A stretch of DNA of 64,000 nucleotides from DASTSN01 sp035760665. Its GTDB lineage: Bacteria > Bacteroidota > Bacteroidia > Chitinophagales > Chitinophagaceae. Below the pieces are notes generated by a model. The model worked only from the letters and a program-made list of their open reading frames with translations. It was not told the origin of the DNA and searched no databases. Each line of letters opens with the position of its first letter. The first letter of the stretch is position 1. A program made the position numbers and the translations under genes. Location of the stretch: NCBI GenBank assembly GCA_035760665.1, contig DASTSN010000013.1, positions 48,598-112,597 on the forward strand. Direction: 5' to 3'. Shown here in pieces: positions 1-8,617 of this stretch.

Positions 1-137
1 AGGTTATCTACAGCAAAATCAACAATATCACCCTTGATGCTTTTCAGGAAATGAAAAGATGAATCTTGCTGAGCCTTTGGCTGCAAACCTGTAATCATAA
101 AACAGGCTAACAAAACTGTTGCTTTCAGCATATTCAT
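1..137 (-). CDS. Secreted protein, N-terminal fragment (runs off the left edge)
   Basis: Only the first 45 codons are inside the window. The reading begins MNMLKATVLLACFMITG and reaches QPKAQQ, a hydrophobic stretch with an AQ-type end like the signal peptides of other exported proteins here, so export is likely. A second in-frame ATG lies two codons in (131). The mature part visible (around IKGDIVDFAVDN) is too short for a family call; beta-propeller proteins sometimes start in a similar way, but that is a guess. The gene starts 4 bases past the lpxH stop, so it is probably the last member of the run that comes down from rsfS. Confidence 0.6.
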   Translation of the reverse strand, partial: MNMLKATVLLACFMITGLQPKAQQDSSFHFLKSIKGDIVDFAVDN

Positions 138-141
138 TTCT

Positions 142-924
142 TTACCCGCGAATAATTTTTTGATCACTCCCGTTATAAGATTTTAGCTGTAAATCTCCGG
201 CGTGCATTTCGGCATACGTATAATAGTGAATCCAGTCGCCTAAATTAATGTACCGGCTATTGTTGTCCAGCTGAAAATCAATGGGCAGGTGCCGGTGACC
301 GAAAATAAAATAATCATAATGTTTCACCTTCAGCATTTCTTTACAATAGATAATCAGCCATTCATTTTCTTCACCCAGAAAAACTTCCTCTGTGGTGCCC
401 GTTTGTGCACGGCTGCGCCTGCTGAGGTAATTAGCCAATCCCATGCCAATGAATGGGGGAAAAATACCGAATAACCACTGGCAAAATCTATTGCGAAAAA
501 TTTTTTTGATAAACTTGTACCCATGGTCCCCCGGACCCAGGCCATCGCCATGGCCGATCCAGATTTTTTTTCCGTTTCGTTCAAATGCCTGTGGTTCAAA
601 ATACACAGGGATATTCAGTTCCTGCTGAAAATAATTTTTCATCCACATATCATGATTCCCTACAAAAAAGTGCATGGGAATGCCAGCGTCCGTCAGTTCG
701 GCCAGTTTACCCAGCAACCTGGTAAATCCCTTTGGCACTACTTTACGGTATTCATACCAAAAATCAAACATATCGCCTACCAGGAAGATTTCTGCGGCAG
801 AGGATTTAATTTCATTCAGAAAACCCACAATAGCTTTTTCCCTTGCCAGGCTGGTTTGAAAATCCGGTGCTCCGAGGTGAAAATCGGAAAGAAAATAAAT
901 TTTTTTATCAGGGGGAACTTGCAC
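142..924 (-). CDS. lpxH: UDP-2,3-diacylglucosamine diphosphatase-like metallophosphatase (LpxH)
   Basis: A calcineurin-like phosphoesterase of 260 residues, the length of LpxH. LpxH cleaves UDP-2,3-diacylglucosamine to lipid X at the inner face of the cytoplasmic membrane, the fourth step of lipid A synthesis. The dinuclear metal site is complete: D14 and H16 in SDFHLG, D51 in GDMFDFW, N90-H91-D92 in GNHD, H125 in GHGDG and the late GHRH pair. The start is GTG, 8 bases after the stop of the upstream gene; no ATG lies between it and the first metal ligand, which supports GTG. No other lipid A gene is adjacent, so LpxH over another UDP-sugar pyrophosphatase rests on motifs and length. Confidence 0.87.
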   Translation of the reverse strand: MQVPPDKKIYFLSDFHLGAPDFQTSLAREKAIVGFLNEIKSSAAEIFLVGDMFDFWYEYRKVVPKGFTRLLGKLAELTDAGIPMHFFVGNHDMWMKNYFQQELNIPVYFEPQAFERNGKKIWIGHGDGLGPGDHGYKFIKKIFRNRFCQWLFGIFPPFIGMGLANYLSRRSRAQTGTTEEVFLGEENEWLIIYCKEMLKVKHYDYFIFGHRHLPIDFQLDNNSRYINLGDWIHYYTYAEMHAGDLQLKSYNGSDQKIIRG

Positions 925-932
925 GCAACGAT

Positions 933-1355
933 TTATTTCTTTGATTGAATATAACTGAGCAAATCACCGGATTCAATAACGGGCCTGCCCTGTACATCGC
1001 CATTATACCAATACACCCAGGCTTTTACCGTTTCTTTTTCCAAATACACATCTGCCAGTTCCCGCCGGTACAAAGGTGTTTCTCCCGCTTCTGTTCGGAT
1101 TCCTTCATAATCATCTAATTGGCCGATAGCCCAGGAAAATTCTGAAGCATTCTTAATTACATAAAGTTCGCCCGTAATAAAAGTATCTTCCTGCACTGGT
1201 ACCCCGGCGGGGTAGCTACCCATATCAAAGAGTTTTCCTTTCACCCTGGCATTGCCAACAAACGTAAAATATTTACTGATGTACTCGTAAGCAGGATGCT
1301 TAAAACCGCTCCTGAGCGATCCGTAGACAAACAGGTTGTGCACGTTAGTCTTCAT
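933..1355 (-). CDS. Gamma-glutamylcyclotransferase-like (AIG2/GGCT fold) protein
   Basis: A 140-residue protein with the family's opening signature FVYGSLRSG (residues 9-17), which forms the substrate pocket in the GGCT/AIG2 fold. Members act on gamma-glutamyl groups or gamma-glutamyl-amines with release of 5-oxoproline. The acidic stretch DDYEG near residue 80 fits the place of the catalytic acid in the family. It is cytoplasmic, with no signal peptide. The ATG start is clear. It sits 29 bases after the LutC-like gene and 8 bases before lpxH, so it is likely co-transcribed, though no shared pathway is evident. The exact substrate is unknown. Confidence 0.8.
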   Translation of the reverse strand: MKTNVHNLFVYGSLRSGFKHPAYEYISKYFTFVGNARVKGKLFDMGSYPAGVPVQEDTFITGELYVIKNASEFSWAIGQLDDYEGIRTEAGETPLYRRELADVYLEKETVKAWVYWYNGDVQGRPVIESGDLLSYIQSKK

Positions 1356-1384
1356 GCAATAAAAATACTACTGTAACGGGAAAT

Positions 1385-2020
1385 TTAAGCTTCCACCAGG
1401 AATAAAAAAACTTCTTTGGGACCATGCACGCCCACTACCAGGGTTTTTTCAATATCGGCTGTTCGGCTGGGCCCGGTGGCAAACGTCATCAGTGAGGGAA
1501 GGCGGGCACCGTACTTATCTTTTAACTGCTGCAAGGCATCTTTGATATCGTAAACAAGCTGACTAGTGTATGCAATGCAAATGTGAACCGGCGCATATAC
1601 ACTCACGGTGCGGCCACTTTGCTGGGCAGCGCTCATCACAATAGACCCTGTTCTTGCCACCAACACTTCACAACCAGTAAGGCTGGCATCACAATCTTTC
1701 AGTTCTGTTTTTGGAGAAAAAGCAAATTGATGCTGTTGCAACATATTCACCAACTTTTCTTCCCGGCAATACAGCTTTGTCCATTTTCGCTGTGCCGCCA
1801 GATTGGTGAGTTGTGCCACCAGTTCATCCTTGTTAAGACAATATATAAATTTTCCCTGCAGCTGGGTAAATTGTTCGGCAAATTCCAGCTCCAGTTCCTG
1901 TACAGATGGCCGGAATACGGAATTACTTCCTTCACTTTGTGGAAACGGAAGAGGCGTTGAGTGACTCAACGCCTTTCGTATTTTTTTTAAAATATTTTCT
2001 TTGGCGGGTGAAATATTCAT
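1385..2020 (-). CDS. LUD-domain protein, LutC/YkgG-like
   Basis: A 211-residue single-domain LUD protein. LutC belongs with LutA and LutB to an iron-sulfur complex that oxidises L-lactate to pyruvate. The family core is visible around residues 120-150: VARTGSIVMS, then the SGRTVSVYAP stretch, and the C-terminal TGPSRTADIEKTLVVGVHGP, which is the standard LutC ending. There is no cysteine cluster, as expected for LutC. A LutB-like gene lies about 24 kb away (26000-27376) and no LutA is seen. Here the gene is 13 bases after ftsH, so its expression probably follows ftsH. Lactate oxidation is inferred from family only. Confidence 0.8.
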   Translation of the reverse strand: MNISPAKENILKKIRKALSHSTPLPFPQSEGSNSVFRPSVQELELEFAEQFTQLQGKFIYCLNKDELVAQLTNLAAQRKWTKLYCREEKLVNMLQQHQFAFSPKTELKDCDASLTGCEVLVARTGSIVMSAAQQSGRTVSVYAPVHICIAYTSQLVYDIKDALQQLKDKYGARLPSLMTFATGPSRTADIEKTLVVGVHGPKEVFLFLVEA

Positions 2021-2033
2021 ACCGCAACATGAT

Positions 2034-4118
2034 TTATGGAAGTGCCTTATTAATCACATCACTGTCATAAGGCGGTACACCAGCGGAAATTTCGCCGTTT
2101 TCGCCAGTCTTAATGACATTTTCATCGTCATCAAGTGCTTTCTTTTCTTCGTAAGGGCGTTTGCCAATCAAAGCTTCCACGTCGCTCTGGAAAAGCACTT
2201 CCTTTTCCAGCAGTGCTTCCGCCAGCTTTTCCACTTGTTCTTTTTTATCCCGCAACAAGGCCTTGGTGCGTACATAAGACTGTTCTATCAAATTACGTAC
2301 TTCTTCATCGATCAGCTTAGCCGTTTCATCACTATATGGTTTTGTAAAATTGTATTCTCCCTGTTGAGGATCATAGAAGCTTACATTCCCCACTTTGGGG
2401 TTCATACCATATATGCTAACCATGGCATAAGCAATACGTGTAATCTGCTGCAGGTCGTTTTGGGCGCCGGTTGAGATTTTATTAAAGAAAATCTCTTCGC
2501 TGGCGCGGCCACCGAGGGTCATGCAGATCTGATCGAGTAACTGATCAGTATTGTACAGGTACTGCTCCTTGGGTGTGTATTGCGCATAACCAAGGGCAGC
2601 CGTTCCGCGGGGCACAATGGTTACTTTCAGCAATGGATAAGCATGCTCGAGGAACCAGCCGCAGATAGCATGACCGGCTTCGTGGTATGCAATAATTTTC
2701 TTTTCTTCCGGGGAAATAATTTTACTCTTTTTCTCCAGTCCGCCAATGACCCTGTCTACCGCATCCTGAAAATCTTCCATATCCACAGCTTCTTTTCCTT
2801 TGCGGGCTGCAATCAATGCTGCTTCGTTACACACATTGGCAATATCTGCGCCGGCAAAACCGGGCGTTTGTTCGGCTAGTTTATAAATATCCAGCGTTTT
2901 GGATATCTTAATTGGTTTCAGGTGTACTTTAAAAATAGCTTCACGCCCTTTCAGATCAGGCTTATCAATTGTAATCTGGCGGTCAAAGCGACCGGGCCGC
3001 AACAACGCTGTATCCAGCACATCCGGTCGGTTGGTGGCTGCCAGAACGATAATACCAGTATCGGTACCAAAACCATCCATTTCCACCAGCAACTGGTTCA
3101 GGGTGCTTTCCCGTTCATCGTTGCTCATCATCACATTTTTACCCCTGGCCCGCCCGATTGCATCAATTTCATCAATGAAAATAATACAGGGGGCTTTTTC
3201 TCTTGCCTGCTTGAACAAGTCCCTTACACGGCTGGCACCCACACCTACGAACAACTCCACGAAGTCCGAGCCGCTCATGCTGAAAAATGGGACCTGCGCC
3301 TCACCCGCCATCGCTTTGGCCAGTAAGGTTTTACCGGTTCCCGGTGGTCCTACCAGCAGGGCTCCTTTCGGTATTTTACCTCCCAATGATGTATATTTCT
3401 TGGGATTCTTTAAAAAGTCAACAATTTCCATAACCTCTACCTTGGCCTCGTCCAGTCCGGCCACATCGGCGAAGGTGATATTAACTTTCGTGCCTTTATC
3501 AAATAAAGTAGCTCTGGATTTACCAATATTGAAAATGCCGCCAGGACCGCCGCCGCCGCTGGCTCCGCCACCCATTTTGCGCATGAATAATACAAACAGG
3601 GCGATGAAGAGCAATACCGGTAACAGGGTATTCACAATTGGCAGCAGCCAGTCTTTTTCCTGGTCCACCTCGTAATCCACCTGCTTTACATTGGGGTTCT
3701 TGTCATAGAATTCCCGCATATCCCGCTGAAAATCTTCCCCGGTAATTTTAAAATACATTTGGGGGCCTTCGGTACTTACTTTACCGCTTACATCTTTGGT
3801 AAGCAGATCATGGTATTTGGGCAGACTTTCGGGCTTCAGAAATACGCGGACAATATTCCTGTTGCTGACGATTACATACTTATCCACGTCTCCGCTTGCT
3901 ACCATTTGTTTAAAATCATTCGGGGTGGTTTTTGCCATGTTAGAAGAAAACGGGCTGTAAATCTGAAAGCCGATTAACACAGCAAAAATGATAGCGTACA
4001 CCCAATATATACTGAAACGGGGGCCTTTACGGGGTGAGTTGTCATCACCACCGGTCGGACGGTTATTGAACCGCGGCAAATTAGGCCTGTCGCCTTTATT
4101 AAATTGTTCTTGTGGCAT
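2034..4118 (-). CDS. ftsH: ATP-dependent zinc metalloprotease FtsH
   Basis: Membrane-anchored AAA+ protease that extracts and degrades misassembled membrane proteins and short-lived regulators. Order of parts in the 694 residues: a proline-rich cytoplasmic start, membrane segment at 38-56, a periplasmic domain, second membrane segment near 158-180, a glycine-rich linker, Walker A GPPGTGKT at 257-264, Walker B IIFIDE at 312-317, the second region of homology with RPGRFDR near 374, and the zinc site HEAGH at 479-483. A later acidic ligand is available in STGAQNDL. Length and every motif are normal. It lies 81 bases after rsfS and just before the LutC-like gene. The C-terminal tail is acidic. 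Confidence 0.98.
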   Translation of the reverse strand: MPQEQFNKGDRPNLPRFNNRPTGGDDNSPRKGPRFSIYWVYAIIFAVLIGFQIYSPFSSNMAKTTPNDFKQMVASGDVDKYVIVSNRNIVRVFLKPESLPKYHDLLTKDVSGKVSTEGPQMYFKITGEDFQRDMREFYDKNPNVKQVDYEVDQEKDWLLPIVNTLLPVLLFIALFVLFMRKMGGGASGGGGPGGIFNIGKSRATLFDKGTKVNITFADVAGLDEAKVEVMEIVDFLKNPKKYTSLGGKIPKGALLVGPPGTGKTLLAKAMAGEAQVPFFSMSGSDFVELFVGVGASRVRDLFKQAREKAPCIIFIDEIDAIGRARGKNVMMSNDERESTLNQLLVEMDGFGTDTGIIVLAATNRPDVLDTALLRPGRFDRQITIDKPDLKGREAIFKVHLKPIKISKTLDIYKLAEQTPGFAGADIANVCNEAALIAARKGKEAVDMEDFQDAVDRVIGGLEKKSKIISPEEKKIIAYHEAGHAICGWFLEHAYPLLKVTIVPRGTAALGYAQYTPKEQYLYNTDQLLDQICMTLGGRASEEIFFNKISTGAQNDLQQITRIAYAMVSIYGMNPKVGNVSFYDPQQGEYNFTKPYSDETAKLIDEEVRNLIEQSYVRTKALLRDKKEQVEKLAEALLEKEVLFQSDVEALIGKRPYEEKKALDDDENVIKTGENGEISAGVPPYDSDVINKALP

Positions 4119-4199
4119 ATTTTCTTTTCTCGGTATTCCTGCTATTTAATGAAAAATTTTTCAAAAAGTTTATTGAGGTGGAGTTTTAACAAAGTTTAT

Positions 4200-4601
4200 T
4201 TACAGATGTTCTTTTCCATCGGCATCGCTCCACATGTCTTCCAGTTTGTAAAACCGGCGGTTTTCAGGCAGCATCACATGCACCACTACATTCACGTAAT
4301 CAATCAGTACCCATTGCAGCGCCTGGTAACCTTCGTGCCGGTAGGGCGATTCGCCACAAGCTTTTTTTACCGCTTCTTCCACAAAATCGGAAATGGCTCT
4401 TATTTGTGGCTGGTTACCGGCTTCACATATTATAAAAAAATCAGCCACCGCTTCGGGAATCTTACGCAGGTCGAGGGAAACAATGTTTTCTCCCTTTTTT
4501 TCCTGAATTGCGTTGATAATGGTTTTGATGATTTTTGAATTTCTCGTTAACCGTGCTGCACTTTTCTTTTTACGTGTAGCTAATAAAGCCAGTTGTTCCA
4601 A
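4200..4601 (-). CDS. rsfS: Ribosomal silencing factor RsfS (YbeB/Iojap family)
   Basis: A 133-residue Iojap-family protein. RsfS binds ribosomal protein uL14 and blocks subunit joining when nutrients are short. The family core is present: DLRKIPEAVADFFIICEAGN (about residues 44-63), then the HEGYQALQWVLIDYVNVVVH stretch (about 93-112) that forms the uL14-binding surface. The only plausible start is TTG at 4601; an in-frame stop lies two codons upstream and there is no early ATG. A basic N-terminal extension (RKKKSAARL) precedes the domain. The gene heads the run rsfS-ftsH-lutC-like and is divergent from birA. Confidence 0.93.
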   Translation of the reverse strand: MEQLALLATRKKKSAARLTRNSKIIKTIINAIQEKKGENIVSLDLRKIPEAVADFFIICEAGNQPQIRAISDFVEEAVKKACGESPYRHEGYQALQWVLIDYVNVVVHVMLPENRRFYKLEDMWSDADGKEHL

Positions 4602-4723
4602 TAATTAAATAGTTTTAATGAATGAAATCGATTGAAGTTGTTGTGTTTTTATAAAACGAAAGCCTGGTTCATTTGCCTGATTATTTTTATTCCCTGTCCC
4701 CACAGTCCCGGTTTCCGCACACA

Positions 4724-4731
4724 TATATTTG
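4724..4731 (+). promoter_or_regulatory. Putative -7 box (TATATTTG) for birA
   Basis: An exact match to the Bacteroidota consensus TAnnTTTG, ending 17 bases before the birA ATG. No clear -33 TTTG is visible at the usual distance. It abuts a minus-strand box at 4733-4740, so the two promoters would share this short divergent region. Confidence 0.5.
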
Positions 4732-4732
4732 C

Positions 4733-4740
4733 CAAAAATA
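4733..4740 (-). promoter_or_regulatory. Putative -7 box (TATTTTTG) for the rsfS run
   Basis: Read on the minus strand this is TATTTTTG, matching TAnnTTTG, about 130 bases before the TTG start of rsfS. It lies back to back with the birA box, so transcription in the two directions may compete for polymerase. Confidence 0.4.
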
Positions 4741-4748
4741 ACAATTAA

Positions 4749-5519
4749 TTGCAACACATGGCTTTTAGCAACGCTCCCGGGTTTTCCTTTATTGAACTAC
4801 AATCCGTTGATAGTACCAATAACTATGCCCTTGCTCAAATTCATGCAGGTTTGGCACATCACGGCATGGCTTTTTTTGCCCATGAACAAACCCGGGGGAA
4901 GGGTCAGCGGGGCAAGAAGTGGCTGACAGATAAAAGTGCCAATATCATTCTGAGCCTGGTACTTAGCCCCCCGGCGCTTGCCGTCAGCAGCCAGTTTCAG
5001 CTAAGTGCTTGTATAGCAGTTGCAACGCACCGTTTTTTTTCACGCTATGCAGGCGATGAGACAGCAATAAAATGGCCAAATGACATTTACTGGAGAGACA
5101 GAAAGGCAGGCGGTATTTTAATTGAAAACATTATGACGGGCGACAAATGGACCTGGGCTGTTGCGGGCATTGGCATAAATATTAACCAGACCCAATTCCC
5201 TGCAGAACTCCCGAACCCGGTTTCGTTAAAACAAATCACCGGTAAACAGCATGACACTGTGATGCTGGCCCGGAAACTTTGTGCAGACATTGCTGGACTT
5301 TCCTCAAATTTACCGGCCAATGATTTTACAGCCCTTTTGAAGATTTATAACCAGCACTTATATCGTATTAACCGGAAAACAAAACTTCGAAAGGGGAGCA
5401 GGGTTTTTGAAGCGCTAATAAAAGGAGTAACTCCATCTGGCGAACTGGTTGCCAATCATGGTATTGACGAAACTTTTGCATTCGGCCAGGTTGAATGGCT
5501 ACTGCCCCAGGCCCAATAA
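4749..5519 (+). CDS. birA: Biotin--[acetyl-CoA-carboxylase] ligase (monofunctional BirA)
   Basis: Activates biotin to biotinyl-AMP and attaches it to the biotin carboxyl carrier protein. The 256 residues hold only the catalytic domain; there is no N-terminal winged helix, so it should not act as a biotin-operon repressor. The visible motifs are DSTNNYA near residue 22, the adenylate loop RGKGQRGKKW (50-59), KWPNDIYW near 106, GGILIEN near 118 and GIGININ near 138, all in the expected order. A small C-terminal SH3-like region follows. Starts at 4749 and 4758 (fourth codon) are both possible; the difference is three residues. It is divergent from rsfS. Confidence 0.95.
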   Translation: MQHMAFSNAPGFSFIELQSVDSTNNYALAQIHAGLAHHGMAFFAHEQTRGKGQRGKKWLTDKSANIILSLVLSPPALAVSSQFQLSACIAVATHRFFSRYAGDETAIKWPNDIYWRDRKAGGILIENIMTGDKWTWAVAGIGININQTQFPAELPNPVSLKQITGKQHDTVMLARKLCADIAGLSSNLPANDFTALLKIYNQHLYRINRKTKLRKGSRVFEALIKGVTPSGELVANHGIDETFAFGQVEWLLPQAQ

Positions 5520-5704
5520 CAGGCGCATTATTTTCTTGCTGGATAAAAAAATGTAATTTTTACCAGGCAATCTTTCCTTTCGATGTAACAGCTAAACCCA
5601 CTGCAATTGTTATCGGTAGAAGACCTTACGGTGCATATCAGGGGTTGCGCCCGGAACAGCAGGGAGAGCCAGCAAATTTTAACAGCTTTTTCATCAGGTA
5701 TGCC

Positions 5705-6520
5705 ATGTCTGCATCTTTCGACCCGTCTGATTTTGATTTACTAAAAGAATATGTTATCTCCCTATTTCCGTCCGGACCTTCAGAACCAATTGTCTCTACA
5801 CAATTACAGGAATCTGAAATACACTCTCTAAGAAGAACAATTGGTAGTGAACGATTTTATTTTGTTGTGGATATGAAAACATTTGAGGTAACAGCAATAG
5901 ATGGCGTACAACGCTGGCTAGGCTATTATGAAAAAGAGTTTACGTTAAAAAAATACTGGGGATTGATTCATCCCGGCTTACAAAAAGCCACTCATGGCGT
6001 TTTTCTTCAGCTTTGTGACATATTATGCAGGGGAAAATTTTCTCTTGAGTTTATGGTGCAGCGGTACTCAAGCCTGACTGCATTGAAACATTATAACGGA
6101 CATTACTTACTCACAAAAAGAACTGCCTCTGTTTTTCAATATGATAAAAAAAACAGGCTACTTGAATACCTGAATGAGTTTACAATTGTAGGAGATTACA
6201 ACGGAGAATCTCTTTCACCTACCTTCTTTACCAATAAAGGTGAGAAAGAAAAAGAACGTGGCGAAATTGTAATGCAAAGAGTAATTGAGAATTTTTTGAA
6301 CCTTAAGGTTTTTTCTGTAAATGAATTGCATGTGGCCAGAATAGTGGCATATCAGCAAGGTGTTACTCAGAATGAGATTGCAGCAATACTTTCAAAATCT
6401 CCTCATACTATAGATACATACTGTAAACGCTTTCTAAAAAAAGCAAGGGAATACTTTCATTACGACTTTGCCAATGTTACAGAAGCAGCCATTTATTTAC
6501 AAAAAGCCGGATTGCTTTGA
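5705..6520 (+). CDS. LuxR-type HTH regulator with a PAS-like N-terminal region
   Basis: A 271-residue regulator read from the ATG at 5705. The open frame extends further upstream, overlapping the birA end, but that segment has no recognisable protein character and would need a start inside birA. The N-terminal two thirds (RFYFVVDMKTFEV onwards, with GYYEKEF and WGLIHPG) has the look of a PAS fold. The C-terminal LuxR/GerE helix-turn-helix is clear: FSVNELHVARIVAYQQGVTQ followed by NEIAAILSKSPHTIDTYCKR. There is no receiver domain or phospho-aspartate, so the signal is probably sensed by the N-terminal part. The target is unknown; the envelope gene at 6622 is the nearest candidate. Confidence 0.75.
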   Translation: MSASFDPSDFDLLKEYVISLFPSGPSEPIVSTQLQESEIHSLRRTIGSERFYFVVDMKTFEVTAIDGVQRWLGYYEKEFTLKKYWGLIHPGLQKATHGVFLQLCDILCRGKFSLEFMVQRYSSLTALKHYNGHYLLTKRTASVFQYDKKNRLLEYLNEFTIVGDYNGESLSPTFFTNKGEKEKERGEIVMQRVIENFLNLKVFSVNELHVARIVAYQQGVTQNEIAAILSKSPHTIDTYCKRFLKKAREYFHYDFANVTEAAIYLQKAGLL

Positions 6521-6526
6521 ATTAAG

Positions 6527-6551
6527 TTTTGTACCCTCTGGAGGTACAAAA
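6527..6551. repeat. 9-bp inverted repeat after the LuxR-type gene
   Basis: TTTTGTACC and GGTACAAAA form a perfect 9-bp stem around a 7-base loop, starting 6 bases after the stop. There is no T-run on either side beyond the stem, so a standard intrinsic terminator is doubtful. It could be a weak terminator, an RNA-stabilising hairpin, or an operator for the downstream envelope gene. Confidence 0.5.
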
Positions 6552-6621
6552 TTAAAACAGTAAAAACCGCAGTTTTGAATGAAGAGAAAATAAGTTTTGA
6601 CTTATCACTAAACCACCAATT

Positions 6622-8079
6622 ATGCGCAATTTTTTTTTCACCTTTCTTTTTTTATTTTCATTCCTTTTAAGCTTTTCCCAGGATTTTAATGGTTACCGCT
6701 CTGGTAATTATACAGGAGTAAATGGCGTTTTTTTCAATCCCGCAAATATTGCAGACAGCAGATATAGATGGGATTTTAATTTATTTAATTTAAGTGCTTC
6801 GTTCGGAAATAACAAGGCTTCTTATAGCCTGAAAGATCTTGGTAATGCAATCAATGCAGATAGCATCAAAAATCAGGTATTTTCAGATAAAGCTGGACCA
6901 ACCAGTGGGTTAGTTTCTTTCGTAATGAATGGCCCTTCTATTTTATTTAATCTTAATAAAAAATCGAGCATTGCTTTATCTACCCGTGCAAGGGCTATGG
7001 TGAATATTACAGATATTGATGGTAAGCTGGCTAACCAGTTGATCAACGATGCAAATAATGGCTCTGATCTTCCATATACCATTGCATCCTCACAAAATAC
7101 CGTATTTAACATAAATGGCTGGACAGAGTTTGGACTCAGCTATGCCAGAGTTTTACACGATGATGGTCCTAATTTCTTTAAGGGAGGCATTACAGTTAAA
7201 TACCTTGCCGGGGCAGCTAATGCATATCTTAATTTAGATAAATTAAACACAACCATTGATAATGATGCAGTCTTAGATGAAACTTATCTTACTAATGCCA
7301 GCGGAAAAATTGGATTGGGCTTTGGAGGAATTAATACCTCTGATTTTTCAGCCAGTGATTTGTTTAAATTTAAAAGTACAGGATTTGGTGGCGATATAGG
7401 TTTTGTGTATGAATATCGGCCAGATAGTAATAATACCAAAATTTCTGAAACAGGTGAGTATAGAAGAGATCTTAATAAATACAAATTTCGCTTTGGCCTC
7501 GCCATCCTTGATCTTGGGAGTATTAGCTATAAAAGAGATCTCACCAGAAGCGAAGCATATTCTATCCACATCCCCAATGGACAAAGATTTTATTTGTCTT
7601 CTTTGGATGGTTTAGACAACTTCAAAGACACGCTGGACCAGTATCCCCAATTTTTTACCCCTGATACAAATGCTGGTTCCTCTTCATATAATGTCTCTCT
7701 TCCAACAACGTTACAAATAGATGCCGACTATCACTTACATAAGAGTTTCTACATTAGTTTAGCTGCACAATTAGCCCTTACAAAAAACAGTTCAAAGGCT
7801 TATAACAGCCAATACTTTAATGCAGTAGCCTTAACACCGAGATATGAAGGAAGGGCTTTTGGCTTATACTTGCCACTGACCTATAGTTCACTTACAAGTT
7901 TTAATGCAGGGTTATCTTTAAGGTTTGGTCCCTTATTCCTAGGTTCAGGAAGTGTTTTATCCGCTCTTCTTGGAAACTCTAAGCAAGCAGATTTCCATTT
8001 TGGCCTGCGTTTTGGAGGCCTGCAAAAAAATAAAGAAAAAAAATATAGAAAAAAAGCCCAGGCAGATAATGAAGAATAA
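6622..8079 (+). CDS. DUF5723-type outer-membrane beta-barrel-like protein
   Basis: A 485-residue exported protein with a strong signal peptide (residues 1-19, ending LSFSQ). The mature start DFNGYRSGNYTGVNGVFFNP, with early FNPANIADSRY and alternating aromatic strands, is typical of the DUF5723 family of Bacteroidota, thought to be outer-membrane barrels. The end is rich in short strands with final aromatics (FHFGLRFGG), then a lysine-rich tail KKNKEKKYRKKAQ that is unusual after a barrel and may face the periplasm. The family has no known function. It begins a same-strand group with the DUF4282 gene and the 647-residue protein; intergenic gaps of 74 and 113 bases allow but do not prove an operon. 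Confidence 0.8.
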   Translation: MRNFFFTFLFLFSFLLSFSQDFNGYRSGNYTGVNGVFFNPANIADSRYRWDFNLFNLSASFGNNKASYSLKDLGNAINADSIKNQVFSDKAGPTSGLVSFVMNGPSILFNLNKKSSIALSTRARAMVNITDIDGKLANQLINDANNGSDLPYTIASSQNTVFNINGWTEFGLSYARVLHDDGPNFFKGGITVKYLAGAANAYLNLDKLNTTIDNDAVLDETYLTNASGKIGLGFGGINTSDFSASDLFKFKSTGFGGDIGFVYEYRPDSNNTKISETGEYRRDLNKYKFRFGLAILDLGSISYKRDLTRSEAYSIHIPNGQRFYLSSLDGLDNFKDTLDQYPQFFTPDTNAGSSSYNVSLPTTLQIDADYHLHKSFYISLAAQLALTKNSSKAYNSQYFNAVALTPRYEGRAFGLYLPLTYSSLTSFNAGLSLRFGPLFLGSGSVLSALLGNSKQADFHFGLRFGGLQKNKEKKYRKKAQADNEE

Positions 8080-8153
8080 CAAATGGTTCCTGTAATTCAT
8101 CTCTTAGCACACTGCAAACACAAGTCAATTATTAATAATTAAACCAATCAAAC

Positions 8154-8504
8154 ATGGAGCAAACAAACACCCCTTCCACGCCATCTAAAACAGGATTTAA
8201 CTGGAGTGATTTTTTTTCATTTAAAACAATGATAACACTTCGCATTATTCAGATTGTATATGCAATCGTTGCTGTCCTCATCACCCTGGGTGGTTTGATA
8301 GCTATGTTCAAAGGAGGTGGGGGCAGAGGGTATGGCGGTTACGGTGGCTATGATTCCGGAAGTTTCATCCCAGGTGGACCGGTTATGGGTCTTATAGTGC
8401 TTATATTCGGTAATATTATGTGGAGGATGTGGTGTGAACTTATTATTGTCTTTTTCCGCATTAATAAAACGCTAAATAGTATTGATGAAAAAACGAAAGC
8501 TTAG
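8154..8504 (+). CDS. DUF4282 family small membrane protein
   Basis: 116 residues with two membrane helices, about 30-55 (MITLRIIQIVYAIVAVLITL) and 79-102 (PVMGLIVLIFGNIMWRMWCE), followed by the family ending ELIIVFFRINKTLNSIDE. The loop between the helices is a glycine/tyrosine-rich run (GGGGRGYGGYGGYD) that looks flexible. DUF4282 proteins are small inner-membrane proteins without a known role. The gene has an ATG start and lies between two exported proteins on the same strand. Confidence 0.8.
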   Translation: MEQTNTPSTPSKTGFNWSDFFSFKTMITLRIIQIVYAIVAVLITLGGLIAMFKGGGGRGYGGYGGYDSGSFIPGGPVMGLIVLIFGNIMWRMWCELIIVFFRINKTLNSIDEKTKA

Positions 8505-8617
8505 GTCAGGTTCATCAAAGGCCAGGCGTCAATCAAAACTATAAGCTACCGGACAGAAGTTTAAATCCTGAAACCTTTCTCAGAGGAAAACCTCCATTTA
8601 TTTTAAAAAAAACGACG

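Noticed and set aside
2899..3675. Long open frame on the plus strand opposite ftsH
   Set aside because: Serine/proline-rich with no family features; it mirrors a perfectly conserved AAA+ protein on the other strand.
5495..5704. Longer start for the LuxR-type regulator
   Set aside because: The 70 added residues overlap the birA end and look like translated intergenic DNA; the ATG at 5705 starts a normal PAS-like part.
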